From Sphingomonas sp. 35-24ZXX (GTDB taxonomy: Bacteria > Pseudomonadota > Alphaproteobacteria > Sphingomonadales > Sphingomonadaceae), in assembly GCF_000786215.1 (NCBI RefSeq), contig NZ_JROG01000009.1:124001-188000 (forward strand): DNA of 64,000 nt, read 5' to 3'. Of this stretch, positions 1 to 9,131 are shown piece after piece. The first letter of the stretch is position 1. The number at the start of each line of letters is the position of its first letter. Below the pieces are notes generated by a model. That model did not search any database and was not told the DNA's origin. It was given only the letters and a program-made list of their open reading frames with translations. Position numbers and translations under genes: made by a program.

Positions 1-321
1 GATGCGCGGGGCATTGCGCTGTATCACAAGCTGTTTCGCACCTCGGACCATTGCGCCGGTGCGATCGGCATGATGGCGAACTGGGATCTGGAAACATTCG
101 CCGCGGATCTCCCCAGTTTCGCAGGGCCCGCGCTGCTGGTGCATGGCGGCCGCGACAGCATGATCCCGCGCGAGTCGGTTGACCGCGCTGCCGCACTGAT
201 CTCTGGCGCGACGCTGACCGAACTGCCCGATCTGGGGCATCTGGCCCATGAGGAATCGCCTGAACTGCTCGCCGCGATGATCCTCGAGTTCGCCATGCAA
301 ACGCGCGCAGTGGCGGCCTGA
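1..321 (+). CDS. bchO: BchO, alpha/beta hydrolase of the Mg-chelatase locus (3' part only)
   Basis: The reading frame is open from base 1, so only the C-terminal 106 residues of an alpha/beta-hydrolase-fold protein are visible. The stretch reading GMMANWDL, then LLVHGGRDSMIP and LGHLAHEESPE, fits the C-terminal third of BchO; the last motif carries the catalytic-type His. BchO is a putative accessory protein of magnesium chelatase (BchHID) in bacteriochlorophyll synthesis, with no firmly proven biochemical role. The stop lies 5 bp before crtF, so the two are probably co-transcribed. Identity rests on context plus these motifs; another hydrolase is unlikely in this position. Confidence 0.85.
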   Translation, partial: DARGIALYHKLFRTSDHCAGAIGMMANWDLETFAADLPSFAGPALLVHGGRDSMIPRESVDRAAALISGATLTELPDLGHLAHEESPELLAAMILEFAMQTRAVAA

Positions 322-326
322 GCCCC

Positions 327-1436
327 ATGGCAGGGTTCAAGCAGCGCTGGGTGGGCTGGCGCAACCGGATGATTGGCAGCCCGGCTTTCCAGTCCTGGGC
401 CTCGCGCTCGCTGCTGACGCGCGCGGTCTCGCGGGTGCGCGCCCGGCGGCTGTTCGATATCATCGCCGGGTTCACCTATTCGCAGACGCTGTTCGCCTGT
501 GTCGAAAGCGGCATCGTCGCCCGGCTCGAACAGGGCGCTGCGACATCGGCGGAGCTCGGCGCGCTGGCGCGGCTGGGCGACGATGCGACCTACCGGTTGC
601 TGCGCGCGGCGGCGGCCTTGGGCGTGATCGAAAGCGTGGGCGATGACCTGTGGATGCTGGGCGACCAGGGCGTTGCGCTGACCGGCAATCCCGGCGCGGT
701 CGCCATGATCCGCCACCACCATCTGCTCTATTCCGATCTCGCCGACCCGCTGTCGCTGCTGCGCGGCGAGCGCACCGAGCCGGGGGCACTGGCGGGATAC
801 TGGCCTTATGCCTTGGGCGATGGCAGCGAGGGCGAGGACCAGGCAGCGGTCTCCCCCTATTCGCAGCTGATGGCGGCATCGCAGCCGATGGTTGCCGATC
901 AGGTGGTGCACGCCTGGCGCTTCGACCGGCACCGGCGGATGCTCGACGTCGGCGGCGGCGCGGGTGCGTTCATCGCGGCGGTGGCCAAGGTTGCACCTGC
1001 GCTGGAGTTCGGGCTGTTCGATCTGCCTGCGGTGACCGCGATCGGCGCGCGCCAGCTGGGCGCACAGGGCATCAGGGTTAACCCGCACCCCGGCGATTTT
1101 CGCAACGACGCGATTCCGCCAGGCTTCGACCTGATCACGCTGATCCGCATCCTGCACGATCATGACGACGATCTGGCGCAGGCTCTGCTGATCAAGGTCC
1201 GCGCGGCGCTGCGCCCCGGCGACACGCTGCTGATTGCCGAACCGATGGCCGGAACCAGCGGCGCGGAAGCCATGGCGGATGCCTATTTCGGCTTCTATCT
1301 GCTCGCCATGGGCTCCGGCCGGGCGCGCACCGCGCAGGAAATCGGCGCCATGCTGACCCGGGCGGGCTTTGCCAGCTGGCGCGAGCGACCCACCGGGCTG
1401 CCGATCGTCACGCGCGTGATTGCCGCTACGGCCTGA
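327..1436 (+). CDS. crtF: CrtF, carotenoid hydroxyl O-methyltransferase
   Basis: 369 residues. It transfers a methyl group from S-adenosylmethionine to the tertiary hydroxyl of acyclic carotenoids (spheroidene/spirilloxanthin type pathway). The N-terminus has the CrtF-like WRNR-SPAFQ-W and FDIIAGFTYSQ segments, a dimerisation/winged-helix region typical of plant-type small-molecule O-methyltransferases. The SAM site is the glycine-rich LDVGGGAGAF near residue 205, and the catalytic-region motif ILHDHDD follows near residue 275. The start at 327 sits 5 bp after bchO. It is followed by a regulatory gap before bchC. The usual partners crtC and crtD are not between bchO and crtF here. Confidence 0.9.
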   Translation: MAGFKQRWVGWRNRMIGSPAFQSWASRSLLTRAVSRVRARRLFDIIAGFTYSQTLFACVESGIVARLEQGAATSAELGALARLGDDATYRLLRAAAALGVIESVGDDLWMLGDQGVALTGNPGAVAMIRHHHLLYSDLADPLSLLRGERTEPGALAGYWPYALGDGSEGEDQAAVSPYSQLMAASQPMVADQVVHAWRFDRHRRMLDVGGGAGAFIAAVAKVAPALEFGLFDLPAVTAIGARQLGAQGIRVNPHPGDFRNDAIPPGFDLITLIRILHDHDDDLAQALLIKVRAALRPGDTLLIAEPMAGTSGAEAMADAYFGFYLLAMGSGRARTAQEIGAMLTRAGFASWRERPTGLPIVTRVIAATA

Positions 1437-1502
1437 ACCGGGCCCGACCGTTCTGTCTCCCAGCGATGTGTCCAAGTGTCCAAAAACAAATGCACCTGCA
1501 TG

Positions 1503-1520
1503 TGTAAACCTACATTGACA
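1503..1520. promoter_or_regulatory. PpsR/CrtJ-type operator
   Basis: A perfect TGT-N12-ACA box (TGTA at 1503, GACA at 1517) lies in the crtF-bchC gap. It matches the PpsR/CrtJ repressor consensus, by which bch and crt promoters are repressed under oxygen in purple bacteria. Its right half coincides with the -35 hexamer of the promoter at 1515-1542, a position where binding would block RNA polymerase. I did not find a second box with exact spacing, though PpsR often uses two. Confidence 0.72.
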
Positions 1521-1542
1521 CTATGGGGAGTTAAGTTAAGAT
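1515..1542 (+). promoter_or_regulatory. Sigma-70-type promoter of bchC
   Basis: TTGACA at 1515-1520 and TAAGAT at 1537-1542 are separated by 16 bp. Transcription would begin near 1550, about 55 bp before bchC. The -35 overlaps the PpsR-like box. In Rhodobacter a PpsR/CrtJ-regulated bchC promoter at the same place drives a superoperon reading into puf. Confidence 0.65.
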
Positions 1543-1603
1543 GACACCTTGTTCAGGGGTCTCTTAGGCGACTCCTCAAGGCTCAAAACGAGGGGAGCGC
1601 AAT

Positions 1604-2539
1604 ATGCAGGCCATGGCCGTCATTTTCGAAGCGCCGCACCGCCTCGCGCTCCGCTCCCTCGAGCTGAATGCCCCCGAATCGGGCGACGTCGTCGTCGAGA
1701 TCATGTGGAGCGGAATCAGCACCGGGACCGAAAAGCTGCTGTTCACCGGCAAGATGCCGAACTTCCCCGGACTGGGTTATCCGCTGGTACCCGGGTACGA
1801 ATCGGTCGGCCGGATCGTCGATTCGGGCGCCGAATGCCAAGGCCGGATCGGCGAATGGGTGTTCGTGCCCGGCGCCAACTGCTTTGCCGATGCGCGCGGC
1901 CTGTTCGGCGGTTCTGCGCGGCGACTCGTGGTGCCCTCGGCCCGGGCTCTCCCGATCGACGAGGCCTGGGGATCGGACGGCGTGCTGTTCGCTCTGGCCG
2001 CCACGGCGCTGCATGCGATGGCCGGCGGCGAAGCGCCCGACCTGATCATCGGCCACGGCATTCTGGGACGTCTGCTTGCGCGGCTGACCATCGCCAGCGG
2101 CGCGCCCGCACCCACCGTGTGGGAGATCGATGCAACGCGCAGCGCCGGTGATCATGCCTATGCGATCATCCATCCCGACAGTGATCAGCGCCGTGACTAT
2201 CGCAGTATCTGCGACGTCAGCGGCGACAGCGCGCTGCTCGACACGCTGATCGGCCGCCTCGCCAAGGGTGGTGAAATCACGCTCGCGGGCTTCTACCAGC
2301 AGCCGCTCAGCTTTGCCTTTCCCCCGGCCTTCATGCGCGAGGCGCGGATCCGCGTCGCCGCCGAATGGGGTCCGGACGATCTGGTCGCCATCCGCGCGAT
2401 GGTGTCCAGCGGTGCTCTCAGCCTGGAGGGCCTGGTCAGCCATGTCCAGCCGGTGGCCGACGCGCCGCAGGCCTATCCCACCGCCTTTACTGACCCCGCC
2501 TGTCTCAAGATGATACTCGATTGGAGCGCTTGCGCATGA
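1604..2539 (+). CDS. bchC: BchC, 3-hydroxyethyl bacteriochlorophyllide a dehydrogenase
   Basis: 311 residues of the medium-chain dehydrogenase fold. The enzyme oxidises the C3 hydroxyethyl group to the acetyl group of bacteriochlorophyllide a. The N-terminal WSGISTGTEKLLFTG and GLGYPLVPGYESVG segments are characteristic of BchC; a nucleotide-binding region follows (LIIGHGILGRLLARL near residue 148). The start at 1604 is preceded by AGGGGAG, and the stop overlaps the bchX start as ATGA, implying translational coupling. First gene of the bchCXYZ unit. Confidence 0.95.
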   Translation: MQAMAVIFEAPHRLALRSLELNAPESGDVVVEIMWSGISTGTEKLLFTGKMPNFPGLGYPLVPGYESVGRIVDSGAECQGRIGEWVFVPGANCFADARGLFGGSARRLVVPSARALPIDEAWGSDGVLFALAATALHAMAGGEAPDLIIGHGILGRLLARLTIASGAPAPTVWEIDATRSAGDHAYAIIHPDSDQRRDYRSICDVSGDSALLDTLIGRLAKGGEITLAGFYQQPLSFAFPPAFMREARIRVAAEWGPDDLVAIRAMVSSGALSLEGLVSHVQPVADAPQAYPTAFTDPACLKMILDWSACA

Positions 2540-3534
2540 CGATGTTGGAACATTCCGGCCCTGATACGGCCACCCTTCGCGACGAGGCGTCGCACGAGCC
2601 CGATCCGGTGCACACCGGCCCGGTGACGAAGGAAACGCAGGTCATCGCGATCTACGGCAAGGGTGGATCGGGCAAGAGCTTTGCGCTGTCCAACCTCAGC
2701 TACATGATGGCGCAGCAGGGCAAGCGCGTGCTGCTGATCGGGTGCGATCCCAAGTCCGATACCACCAGCCTGCTGTTCGGCGGCAAGGCCTGCCCGACGA
2801 TCATCGAAACCAGCAGCGCCAAGAAGCTTGCCGGTGAAGAGGTCAGAATCGAGGATGTCTGCTTCCAGCGCGACGGTGTGTTCGCGATGGAACTGGGCGG
2901 TCCCGAAGTCGGACGCGGCTGCGGCGGACGCGGCATCATCCACGGTTTCGAACTGCTCGAGAAGCTGGGCTTCCACGACTGGGGCTTCGATTTCGTGCTG
3001 CTCGATTTCCTTGGCGACGTGGTGTGCGGCGGCTTCGGCCTGCCGATCGCCCGCGACATGTGCCAGAAGGTCATCGTCGTCGCCTCGAACGACCTGCAGT
3101 CGCTCTATGTCGCCAACAATGTCTGCAAGGCGGTCGATTATTTCGGCAAGATGGGCGGCAATGTCGGCGTGGCGGGCATACTGATCAACAAGGATGACGG
3201 CACCGGCGAGGCGCAGGCGTTCGCGGCCGAAGTCGGCATCCCGATCCTCGCCTCGATCCCGGCGAATGAGGACATCCGCCGCAAGTCGGCCAATTACCAG
3301 ATCATCGGGCGGCCCGACACCGAATGGGCGTCGCTGTTCGAGGAGCTGGCGACCAACGTTGCCGAAGCGCAGCCCGCATCGCCGCGTCCGCTGACGCAGG
3401 ACGGCCTGCTCGGCCTGTTCAAGCCCGAGGACACCGGCGGCAATGTCGAGCTGGTTCCCGCGACCCAGGCCGACATGCGCGGCGGCACCTACGAACAGAA
3501 GCCTTCGCTCGAAGTGGTTTACGACAGCGTATGA
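2536..3534 (+). CDS. bchX: BchX, chlorophyllide a reductase iron protein
   Basis: 332 residues from ATG 2536; an upstream TTG at 2521 in the same frame is less likely because ATG 2536 forms the ATGA overlap with bchC. This is the nitrogenase-Fe-protein-like subunit that passes electrons, with ATP hydrolysis, to BchYZ for reduction of ring B of chlorophyllide a. The P-loop GKGGSGKS lies at residues 41-48, followed by a CDPKSDTT motif. The [4Fe-4S] cysteines are in RGCGGRG and GDVVCGGFG. The N-terminal ~35 residues are a leader typical of BchX and absent in BchL. Stop and bchY start overlap as ATGA. Confidence 0.96.
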   Translation: MTMLEHSGPDTATLRDEASHEPDPVHTGPVTKETQVIAIYGKGGSGKSFALSNLSYMMAQQGKRVLLIGCDPKSDTTSLLFGGKACPTIIETSSAKKLAGEEVRIEDVCFQRDGVFAMELGGPEVGRGCGGRGIIHGFELLEKLGFHDWGFDFVLLDFLGDVVCGGFGLPIARDMCQKVIVVASNDLQSLYVANNVCKAVDYFGKMGGNVGVAGILINKDDGTGEAQAFAAEVGIPILASIPANEDIRRKSANYQIIGRPDTEWASLFEELATNVAEAQPASPRPLTQDGLLGLFKPEDTGGNVELVPATQADMRGGTYEQKPSLEVVYDSV

Positions 3535-5063
3535 CCGATCAGCCCGCCTCTTCAGCCTCGCGCACGCCTGACCGGATCGACCTTGCGGCCGCTCCCGTCG
3601 AAGGGGGGTGCTCGTCAAAGGACACCATGCGCGCGGCGGCCGAGGAGGCCGGCAAGGGCGAGATTCTGGCGCGCTATGCGGCAGATTATCCCAAGGGCCC
3701 GCACGATCAGCCGCAGAGCATGTGCCCCGCGTTCGGATCGCTCCGGGTGGGCCTGCGCATGCGTCGCACCGCGACGATCCTGTCGGGATCGGCCTGCTGC
3801 GTCTATGGCCTGACCTTCACCTCGCATTTCTACGGCGCGCGCCGGTCTGTCGGCTATGTGCCGTTCAGCTCGGAAACGCTGGTCACCGGCAAGCTGTACG
3901 AAGACATTCGCGATGCGGTGCATCTGATGGCCGATCCGGCTTTGTACGACACCATCGTCGTCACCAACCTGTGCGTACCCACCGCATCGGGCGTGCCGAT
4001 CCAGAATCTGCCCAAGCAGATCAACGGCGTGCGGATCATCGGCATCGATGTCCCCGGTTTCGGCATTCCGACCCACGCCGAAGCCAAGGACGTGCTCGCA
4101 GGCGCGATGCTGGCCTATGCCCGCAAGGAAGCCACGCAAGGGCCGGTTGCGGCCCCCAGCCAGCGCCCCGATCGTCCCACGGTGACCCTGCTGGGTGAAA
4201 TGTTCCCCGCCGATCCGGTCGGCATCGGGCAATTGCTCGAGCCTCTGGGCCTGGCCGCTGGCCCGGTCGTCCCCACCCGCGAATGGCGCGAACTCTACAG
4301 CGCGCTCGATTGCGCCGTGGTCGCCGCGATCCATCCGTTCTACACCGCCAGCGTGCGCGAGTTCGAGGCGGCTGGACGGCCCGTCGTCGGCTCTGCGCCC
4401 GTCGGTGTCGACGGCACGGCTGCCTGGCTCGATGCGATCGGTGCTGCGTGCGGCATCGGGCAATCTCTGGTCGATGCCGCCAAGAACCGGTTCCTGCCCG
4501 CCATCCGCGCGGCGCTCGATGCCAACCCGATCAAGGGCCGCATCACCGTGTCGGGCTATGAAGGCTCCGAACTGCTGGTCGCGCGGCTGCTGATCGAAAG
4601 CGGCGCGGATGTGCCCTATGTCGGCACCGCCTGCCCCAAGACCCGCTGGTCCGAACCCGATCGTGCCTGGCTGGAAGAACGCGGCGTGCGGATCCAGTAC
4701 CGCGCCAGTCTGGAACAGGACATCGCGGCGGTGGAGGAATACCGCCCCAATCTGGCCATCGGAACCACCCCGGTCGTGCAGCATGCCAAGAGCGAAGCCA
4801 TTCCCGCGCTGTATTTCACCAACCTCATCTCGGCACGTCCGCTGATGGGCCCGGCAGGCGCAGGTTCGCTGGCGCTGGTGATCAACGCGGCGCTCGCCAA
4901 CCAGGACCGGTTCGACCGGATGCAGAGCTTCTTCGACGGCGTCGGTGCCGACGCGAATGCCGGCATCTGGCGCGACACGCCGGTCGACCGGCCCGAATTC
5001 AAGAAGAAGTACGCCGCCCGCATGGTCGGCCTCAACAAGTCCGAAGAGGCGGTGGGCACATGA
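3531..5063 (+). CDS. bchY: BchY, chlorophyllide a reductase subunit
   Basis: 510 residues from ATG 3531, which overlaps the bchX stop. BchY and BchZ form the NifDK-like catalytic heterotetramer that reduces ring B (C7=C8) of chlorophyllide a. Conserved cysteines expected to hold the [4Fe-4S] cluster appear in QSMCPAFG and GSACCVYG, followed by [13 protein letters not shown] and NLCVPTASG. The open frame extends upstream to 3324, but that part overlaps bchX and has no ribosome binding site. Stop overlaps bchZ by 4 bp. Confidence 0.96.
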   Translation: MTDQPASSASRTPDRIDLAAAPVEGGCSSKDTMRAAAEEAGKGEILARYAADYPKGPHDQPQSMCPAFGSLRVGLRMRRTATILSGSACCVYGLTFTSHFYGARRSVGYVPFSSETLVTGKLYEDIRDAVHLMADPALYDTIVVTNLCVPTASGVPIQNLPKQINGVRIIGIDVPGFGIPTHAEAKDVLAGAMLAYARKEATQGPVAAPSQRPDRPTVTLLGEMFPADPVGIGQLLEPLGLAAGPVVPTREWRELYSALDCAVVAAIHPFYTASVREFEAAGRPVVGSAPVGVDGTAAWLDAIGAACGIGQSLVDAAKNRFLPAIRAALDANPIKGRITVSGYEGSELLVARLLIESGADVPYVGTACPKTRWSEPDRAWLEERGVRIQYRASLEQDIAAVEEYRPNLAIGTTPVVQHAKSEAIPALYFTNLISARPLMGPAGAGSLALVINAALANQDRFDRMQSFFDGVGADANAGIWRDTPVDRPEFKKKYAARMVGLNKSEEAVGT

Positions 5064-6514
5064 CGCTCATTATCGATCACGATCGGGCCGGGGGCTATTG
5101 GGGCGCAGTCTATGCGTTCACCGCGATCAAGGGCCTGCAGGTCATCATCGATGGCCCGGTGGGTTGCGAGAATCTGCCGGTCACCTCGGTGCTGCACTAT
5201 ACCGATGCGCTGCCCCCGCACGAACTGCCCATTGTCGTTACCGGCCTGGGCGAGGAGGAGCTGGGCAAGACCGGTACCGAAGGCGCGATGCGCCGCGCCT
5301 GGCAGACGCTCGATCCTGACCTTCCCGCCGTGGTGGTCACCGGTTCGATCGCCGAGATGATCGGCGGCGGCGTCACGCCCAACGGTACCAACATCCGCCG
5401 GTTCCTGCCGCGGACCATCGACGAGGACCAGTGGCAGGCGGCCGATCGCGCGCTGACCTGGCTGTGGACCGAATTCGGTCCCAAGAAGGTCAAGCCGCTT
5501 GCCCCCCGCAAGGAAGGGGTGAAGCCCAAGGTCAACATCCTGGGTCCGATCTACGGCACGTTCAACATGCCGAGCGACCTGGCCGAAATCCAGCGGCTGG
5601 TCGAAGGCATCGGCTGCGAATTGAACATGGTCTTCCCGCTGGGCAGCCATCTGGCCGATGTGAAGAAGCTGGCGGACGCAGAGGTCAACATCTGCATGTA
5701 CCGCGAGTTCGGCCGCAACCTGTGCGAAACGCTCGAACGGCCGTATCTGCAGGCGCCAATCGGCCTTGAATCGACGACGCTGTTCCTGCGCAAGCTGGGC
5801 GAGCTGACCGGGCTGAACCCCGAACCGTTCATCGACCGCGAGAAGCACACGACGATCAAGCCGCTCTGGGATCTGTGGCGCTCGGTTACGCAGGATTTCT
5901 TCGGCACGGCAAGCTTCGGCATCCATGCCAACGAAACCTATGCGCGCGGCATCCGCAATTTCCTCGAGCACGACATGGGGCTGCCGTGCAACTTTGCGTT
6001 CAGCCGCACTGCGGGGGTGAAGCCCGACAACGAGGCGGTGCGCGAGGCGATCCGCACCAATCCGCCGCTGGTGATGTTCGGCAGCTATAACGAGCGGATG
6101 TACATGGCCGAATGCGGCGCGCGCGGCATGTACATTCCGGCCAGCTTCCCCGGCGCGGTCATCCGCCGCCACACGGGAACGCCGGTGATGGGCTATTCGG
6201 GGGCGACCTGGCTGGTGCAGGAGGTGTGCAACGCGCTGTTCGATGCGCTGTTCCACATCCTGCCCCTGTCGACCCAGATGGATGCGGTGGCAGCGACGCC
6301 GGCCAGAATCGAGCGGGAACTCGACTGGACGCCGGAGGCCAAGGCGCGGCTCGACCAGCTGGTCGATGCGCAACCGGTCCTGGTGCGGATCTCCGCGGCC
6401 AAGAACCTGCGCGATGCGGCCGAAAGGGCCGCGCGGCGCGCGAACGAGAATTCAGTAACCGAGGTGCGGCTGGTGGAGGAAGCCGTCGCACAGAATATGG
6501 GTCAGCCCGCATGA
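5060..6514 (+). CDS. bchZ: BchZ, chlorophyllide a reductase subunit
   Basis: 484 residues, the second NifDK-like subunit of chlorophyllide a reductase. The N-terminus has [19 protein letters not shown] with a cluster-type Cys, and the middle has [15 protein letters not shown]. The last ~65 residues (from about TPARIEREL to the end) look like the small helical PCP-reductase C-terminal domain. The start overlaps the bchY stop (ATGA). A 129-bp gap to pufB follows. It contains no pufQ-like frame, unlike Rhodobacter. Confidence 0.96.
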   Translation: MTLIIDHDRAGGYWGAVYAFTAIKGLQVIIDGPVGCENLPVTSVLHYTDALPPHELPIVVTGLGEEELGKTGTEGAMRRAWQTLDPDLPAVVVTGSIAEMIGGGVTPNGTNIRRFLPRTIDEDQWQAADRALTWLWTEFGPKKVKPLAPRKEGVKPKVNILGPIYGTFNMPSDLAEIQRLVEGIGCELNMVFPLGSHLADVKKLADAEVNICMYREFGRNLCETLERPYLQAPIGLESTTLFLRKLGELTGLNPEPFIDREKHTTIKPLWDLWRSVTQDFFGTASFGIHANETYARGIRNFLEHDMGLPCNFAFSRTAGVKPDNEAVREAIRTNPPLVMFGSYNERMYMAECGARGMYIPASFPGAVIRRHTGTPVMGYSGATWLVQEVCNALFDALFHILPLSTQMDAVAATPARIERELDWTPEAKARLDQLVDAQPVLVRISAAKNLRDAAERAARRANENSVTEVRLVEEAVAQNMGQPA

Positions 6515-6643
6515 GCGGCTGGCCCAGTCATCGGCCTTGGGACGGGGCCTCCACGATCCGCACGGGACTTTCCCGAACGGATAATCGCCTGGAAGGCGCT
6601 CATTTGGCGTTCTTCCAAATCTGGAAGCTAAGGAGAATATCTC

Positions 6644-6856
6644 ATGGCAGATGAAGGGATGGGTCCTGCGACCTACCTGACGGAAAGCGAAGCAAAGGAG
6701 TTTCACAAGCTCTTTGTTGCAAGCTTTGCCTTCTTTACGATCATCGCGATCATCGCACACGTTCTGGTCTGGCAGTGGCGCCCGTGGTTCCCGGGCACGC
6801 CCGGCTACGAAGCGACTTCGAGTCTCGACCCCGTGACCGACGTGCAGCTCAGCTAA
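6644..6856 (+). CDS. pufB: PufB, light-harvesting 1 beta polypeptide
   Basis: 70 residues. A single-membrane-span LH1 beta subunit that binds bacteriochlorophyll a in the ring around the reaction centre. The cytoplasmic N-terminus [14 protein letters not shown] is classic. The membrane helix follows, with the Bchl ligand His39 in IIAHVLVW and the closing WRPW motif. The tail of ~20 residues after WRPW is longer than in Rhodobacter. AAGGAG lies 8 bp before the start. Confidence 0.95.
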   Translation: MADEGMGPATYLTESEAKEFHKLFVASFAFFTIIAIIAHVLVWQWRPWFPGTPGYEATSSLDPVTDVQLS

Positions 6857-6871
6857 AAAAGGAAACTTATC

Positions 6872-7057
6872 ATGCATAGAATGTGGCAAACATTCGATGG
6901 CAACAAGATCCTGACTGCCCTGGCGGTCTTCCTGTTCGTCCTCGCACTTCTCATCCACTTCATCCTGTTGAGCACCAACCGCTACAACTGGCTGGAGGCT
7001 CCCAACCCGACCGCTGCACCTGCTGCAGTGGCTGCGGCATCGGCGATCACACCCTGA
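6872..7057 (+). CDS. pufA: PufA, light-harvesting 1 alpha polypeptide
   Basis: 61 residues, partner of PufB in the LH1 ring. It begins with MHRMWQTFD, then a membrane helix with the Bchl-ligating His29 (ALLIHFILL) and a hydrogen-bonding aromatic region ending in YNWLE. The C-terminal ~20 residues are Ala/Pro-rich. AAAAGGA precedes the start, 15 bp after pufB, so the two form one unit. The intercistronic hairpin downstream probably stabilises the pufBA message. Confidence 0.95.
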   Translation: MHRMWQTFDGNKILTALAVFLFVLALLIHFILLSTNRYNWLEAPNPTAAPAAVAAASAITP

Positions 7058-7097
7058 CGCCGGGGTAAAGCCAGTGTGTCGCCTGACCAGGCGATGA

Positions 7098-7134
7098 GGG
7101 CGGATCGGCGTGACTGGTTCTTACCGGTCCGCCC
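7098..7134 (+). promoter_or_regulatory. Intercistronic pufA-pufL stem-loop
   Basis: An 11-bp stem (7098-7108 with 7124-7134, one G-U pair) closes a 15-nt loop, with no T-run after it. In Rhodobacter, hairpins at the same place protect the pufBA segment from 3' decay, giving excess antenna over reaction-centre protein. A smaller 5-bp hairpin (7164-7168 with 7175-7179) lies closer to pufL. The function here is inferred from position. Confidence 0.7.
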
Positions 7135-7233
7135 CTTTCACTGGGCTTTTGAGACAAACGAGACCCCGCATATCCGGGGATAGCTATCAGGCTCGTCGCG
7201 CGCGTGCGCGGCGGCTAACGAAGGAGTCTGGCA

Positions 7234-8058
7234 ATGGCGCTCTTGAGCTTCGAGAGAAAATATCGCGTCAGAGGCGGAACATTGGTCGGCGGGGATCTGT
7301 TCGATTTCTGGGTCGGGCCTTTTTATGTCGGCTTCTTCGGGATCACGACGTTGTTCTTTGCCTCACTTGGCACCGCGCTGATCTTTTACGGCGCATCGCA
7401 AGGGGGGACGTGGAACCCCTGGCTCATTTCCATCGCACCGCCTGACCTGAAATACGGTCTGGGCCTGGCGCCGATGAAGGAGGGCGGTTTGTGGCAGATC
7501 ATCACGGTCTGCGCGATCGGCGCCTTTGTCAGCTGGGCGCTGCGCGAGGTGGAAATCTGCCGCAAGCTGGGCATGGGCTATCATGTGCCGTTCGCCTTCG
7601 GCGTGGCCATCTTCGCCTATGTGACTCTGGTGGTGTTCCGCCCGATGCTGCTGGGCGCCTGGGGACACGGTTTCCCTTATGGCATCTTCAGCCATCTCGA
7701 TTGGGTGTCGAACGTCGGCTACCAGTATCTCCATTTCCACTACAACCCGGCGCACATGCTCGCCGTGTCGTTCTTCTTCACCACGACCCTGGCCCTGTCG
7801 ATGCACGGCGCCCTGGTCCTTTCGGCCACCAACCCGGCCAAGGGCGAAGAAGTGAAATCGCCCGAATATGAAGACACCTTCTTCCGCGACCTGATCGGCT
7901 ATTCGGTCGGCACGCTCGGTATCCACCGCGTGGGCCTGCTGCTGGCGCTGAACGCCGGGTTCTGGAGCGCAGTGTGCATCATCATATCCGGCCCGTTCTG
8001 GACCCGCGGCTGGCCGGAATGGTGGAGCTGGTGGCTCAACCTGCCGATCTGGATGTGA
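7234..8058 (+). CDS. pufL: PufL, reaction centre L subunit
   Basis: 274 residues, five membrane helices. It forms, with PufM, the core of the type-2 photosynthetic reaction centre binding Bchl, bacteriopheophytin, quinones and iron. Recognisable elements are the start [19 protein letters not shown], the special-pair His in YNPAHMLAV, the iron-ligand His in SMHGAL, and the Glu and Ser of the QB proton path in EYEDTFFRD and IGYSVG. The second iron His is in LGIHRVG. Length is close to the family norm. AAGGAG precedes the start. Confidence 0.97.
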   Translation: MALLSFERKYRVRGGTLVGGDLFDFWVGPFYVGFFGITTLFFASLGTALIFYGASQGGTWNPWLISIAPPDLKYGLGLAPMKEGGLWQIITVCAIGAFVSWALREVEICRKLGMGYHVPFAFGVAIFAYVTLVVFRPMLLGAWGHGFPYGIFSHLDWVSNVGYQYLHFHYNPAHMLAVSFFFTTTLALSMHGALVLSATNPAKGEEVKSPEYEDTFFRDLIGYSVGTLGIHRVGLLLALNAGFWSAVCIIISGPFWTRGWPEWWSWWLNLPIWM

Positions 8059-8073
8059 GAGGGATAATTCACC

Positions 8074-9126
8074 ATGGCAAGTTACCAAAACATCTTCACC
8101 CAGGTCCAGTTGCGCGGGCATCCCGAAATGGGGATGCCGCACAAGGACGGCAGTGATCCCCGCATCCCGGTTACCGCCTACAGCTACTGGATGGGCAAGC
8201 TCGGCCAGGCCCAGCTCGGCCCGCTCTACCTCGGCAAGCTCGGTCTCGCATCGCTGCTGATGGGCTCGCTGGCCTTCGCGATCATCGGTCTCAACATGCT
8301 GGCGTCGGTCAACTGGAACCCCAATGTGTTCCTGAAAGAGCTGTTCTGGCTCGCGCTCGAACCGCCCGGGCCCGAATGGGGCTTCTCGCCGATGGTGCCG
8401 CTGGCCGAAGGCGGCTGGTGGATCATCACCGGCTTCCTGCTGACGGCATCGATCTTGCTGTGGTGGCTGCGCACCTACCGCCGCGCCAAGGCGCTGGGCA
8501 TGGGAACGCACATCGCATGGGCCTTTGCCAGTGCCATCTGGCTGTACCTCGTGCTCGGCTTCATCCGCCCCGCATTGCTGGGCAGCTGGTCGGAAGCCGT
8601 GCCCTTCGGCATCTTCCCGCACCTCGACTGGACCGCTGCTTTCTCGATCCGCTACGGCAACCTGTTCTACAACCCGTTCCATGCGCTTTCGATTGCATTC
8701 CTGTACGGCTCGACCTTGCTTTTTGCGATGCACGGCGCCACAATTCTGGCCGTGGGTCGTTATGGTGGCGAGCGTGAGATCGAACAGATCTACGATCGCG
8801 GCACAGCCAGCGAACGCGCCGGCCTGTTCTGGCGCTGGACGATGGGCTTCAATGCTACCATGGAATCGATCCATCGTTGGGCCTGGTGGTTTGCCGTGCT
8901 GACCACACTTACCGGCGGTATCGGCATCCTGCTGACCGGCACGGTTGTCGATAACTGGTATCTGTGGGCTCAGGAGCACAATTTCGCTCCGGCCTATCCC
9001 GATACCGGTGTTGTTGATCCGAGCACGAGCTTCGTCGCACCGGCTGCGGTGCCGGCGGAGCCGAGCCAGATGGTTGTGGATCCGGCCGCTGTGCCTGCGA
9101 CCCCCAGCCAGACGCAAGGGAGCTGA
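8074..9126 (+). CDS. pufM: PufM, reaction centre M subunit with extended C-terminus
   Basis: 350 residues; most PufM proteins are about 305-330. The five-helix core is normal: [10 protein letters not shown] holds the special-pair His, AMHGATIL and SIHRWAWW the iron-ligand histidines, and [10 protein letters not shown] the iron-ligand Glu. After the usual end (about [12 protein letters not shown], residue ~308) there is a ~40-residue Pro/Ala/Ser-rich tail. It contains two related units, each running from VDP to PSQ. The gap to pufL is 15 bp and to pufC 5 bp. No pufX is present. Confidence 0.97.
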   Translation: MASYQNIFTQVQLRGHPEMGMPHKDGSDPRIPVTAYSYWMGKLGQAQLGPLYLGKLGLASLLMGSLAFAIIGLNMLASVNWNPNVFLKELFWLALEPPGPEWGFSPMVPLAEGGWWIITGFLLTASILLWWLRTYRRAKALGMGTHIAWAFASAIWLYLVLGFIRPALLGSWSEAVPFGIFPHLDWTAAFSIRYGNLFYNPFHALSIAFLYGSTLLFAMHGATILAVGRYGGEREIEQIYDRGTASERAGLFWRWTMGFNATMESIHRWAWWFAVLTTLTGGIGILLTGTVVDNWYLWAQEHNFAPAYPDTGVVDPSTSFVAPAAVPAEPSQMVVDPAAVPATPSQTQGS

Positions 9127-9131
9127 CAGCC

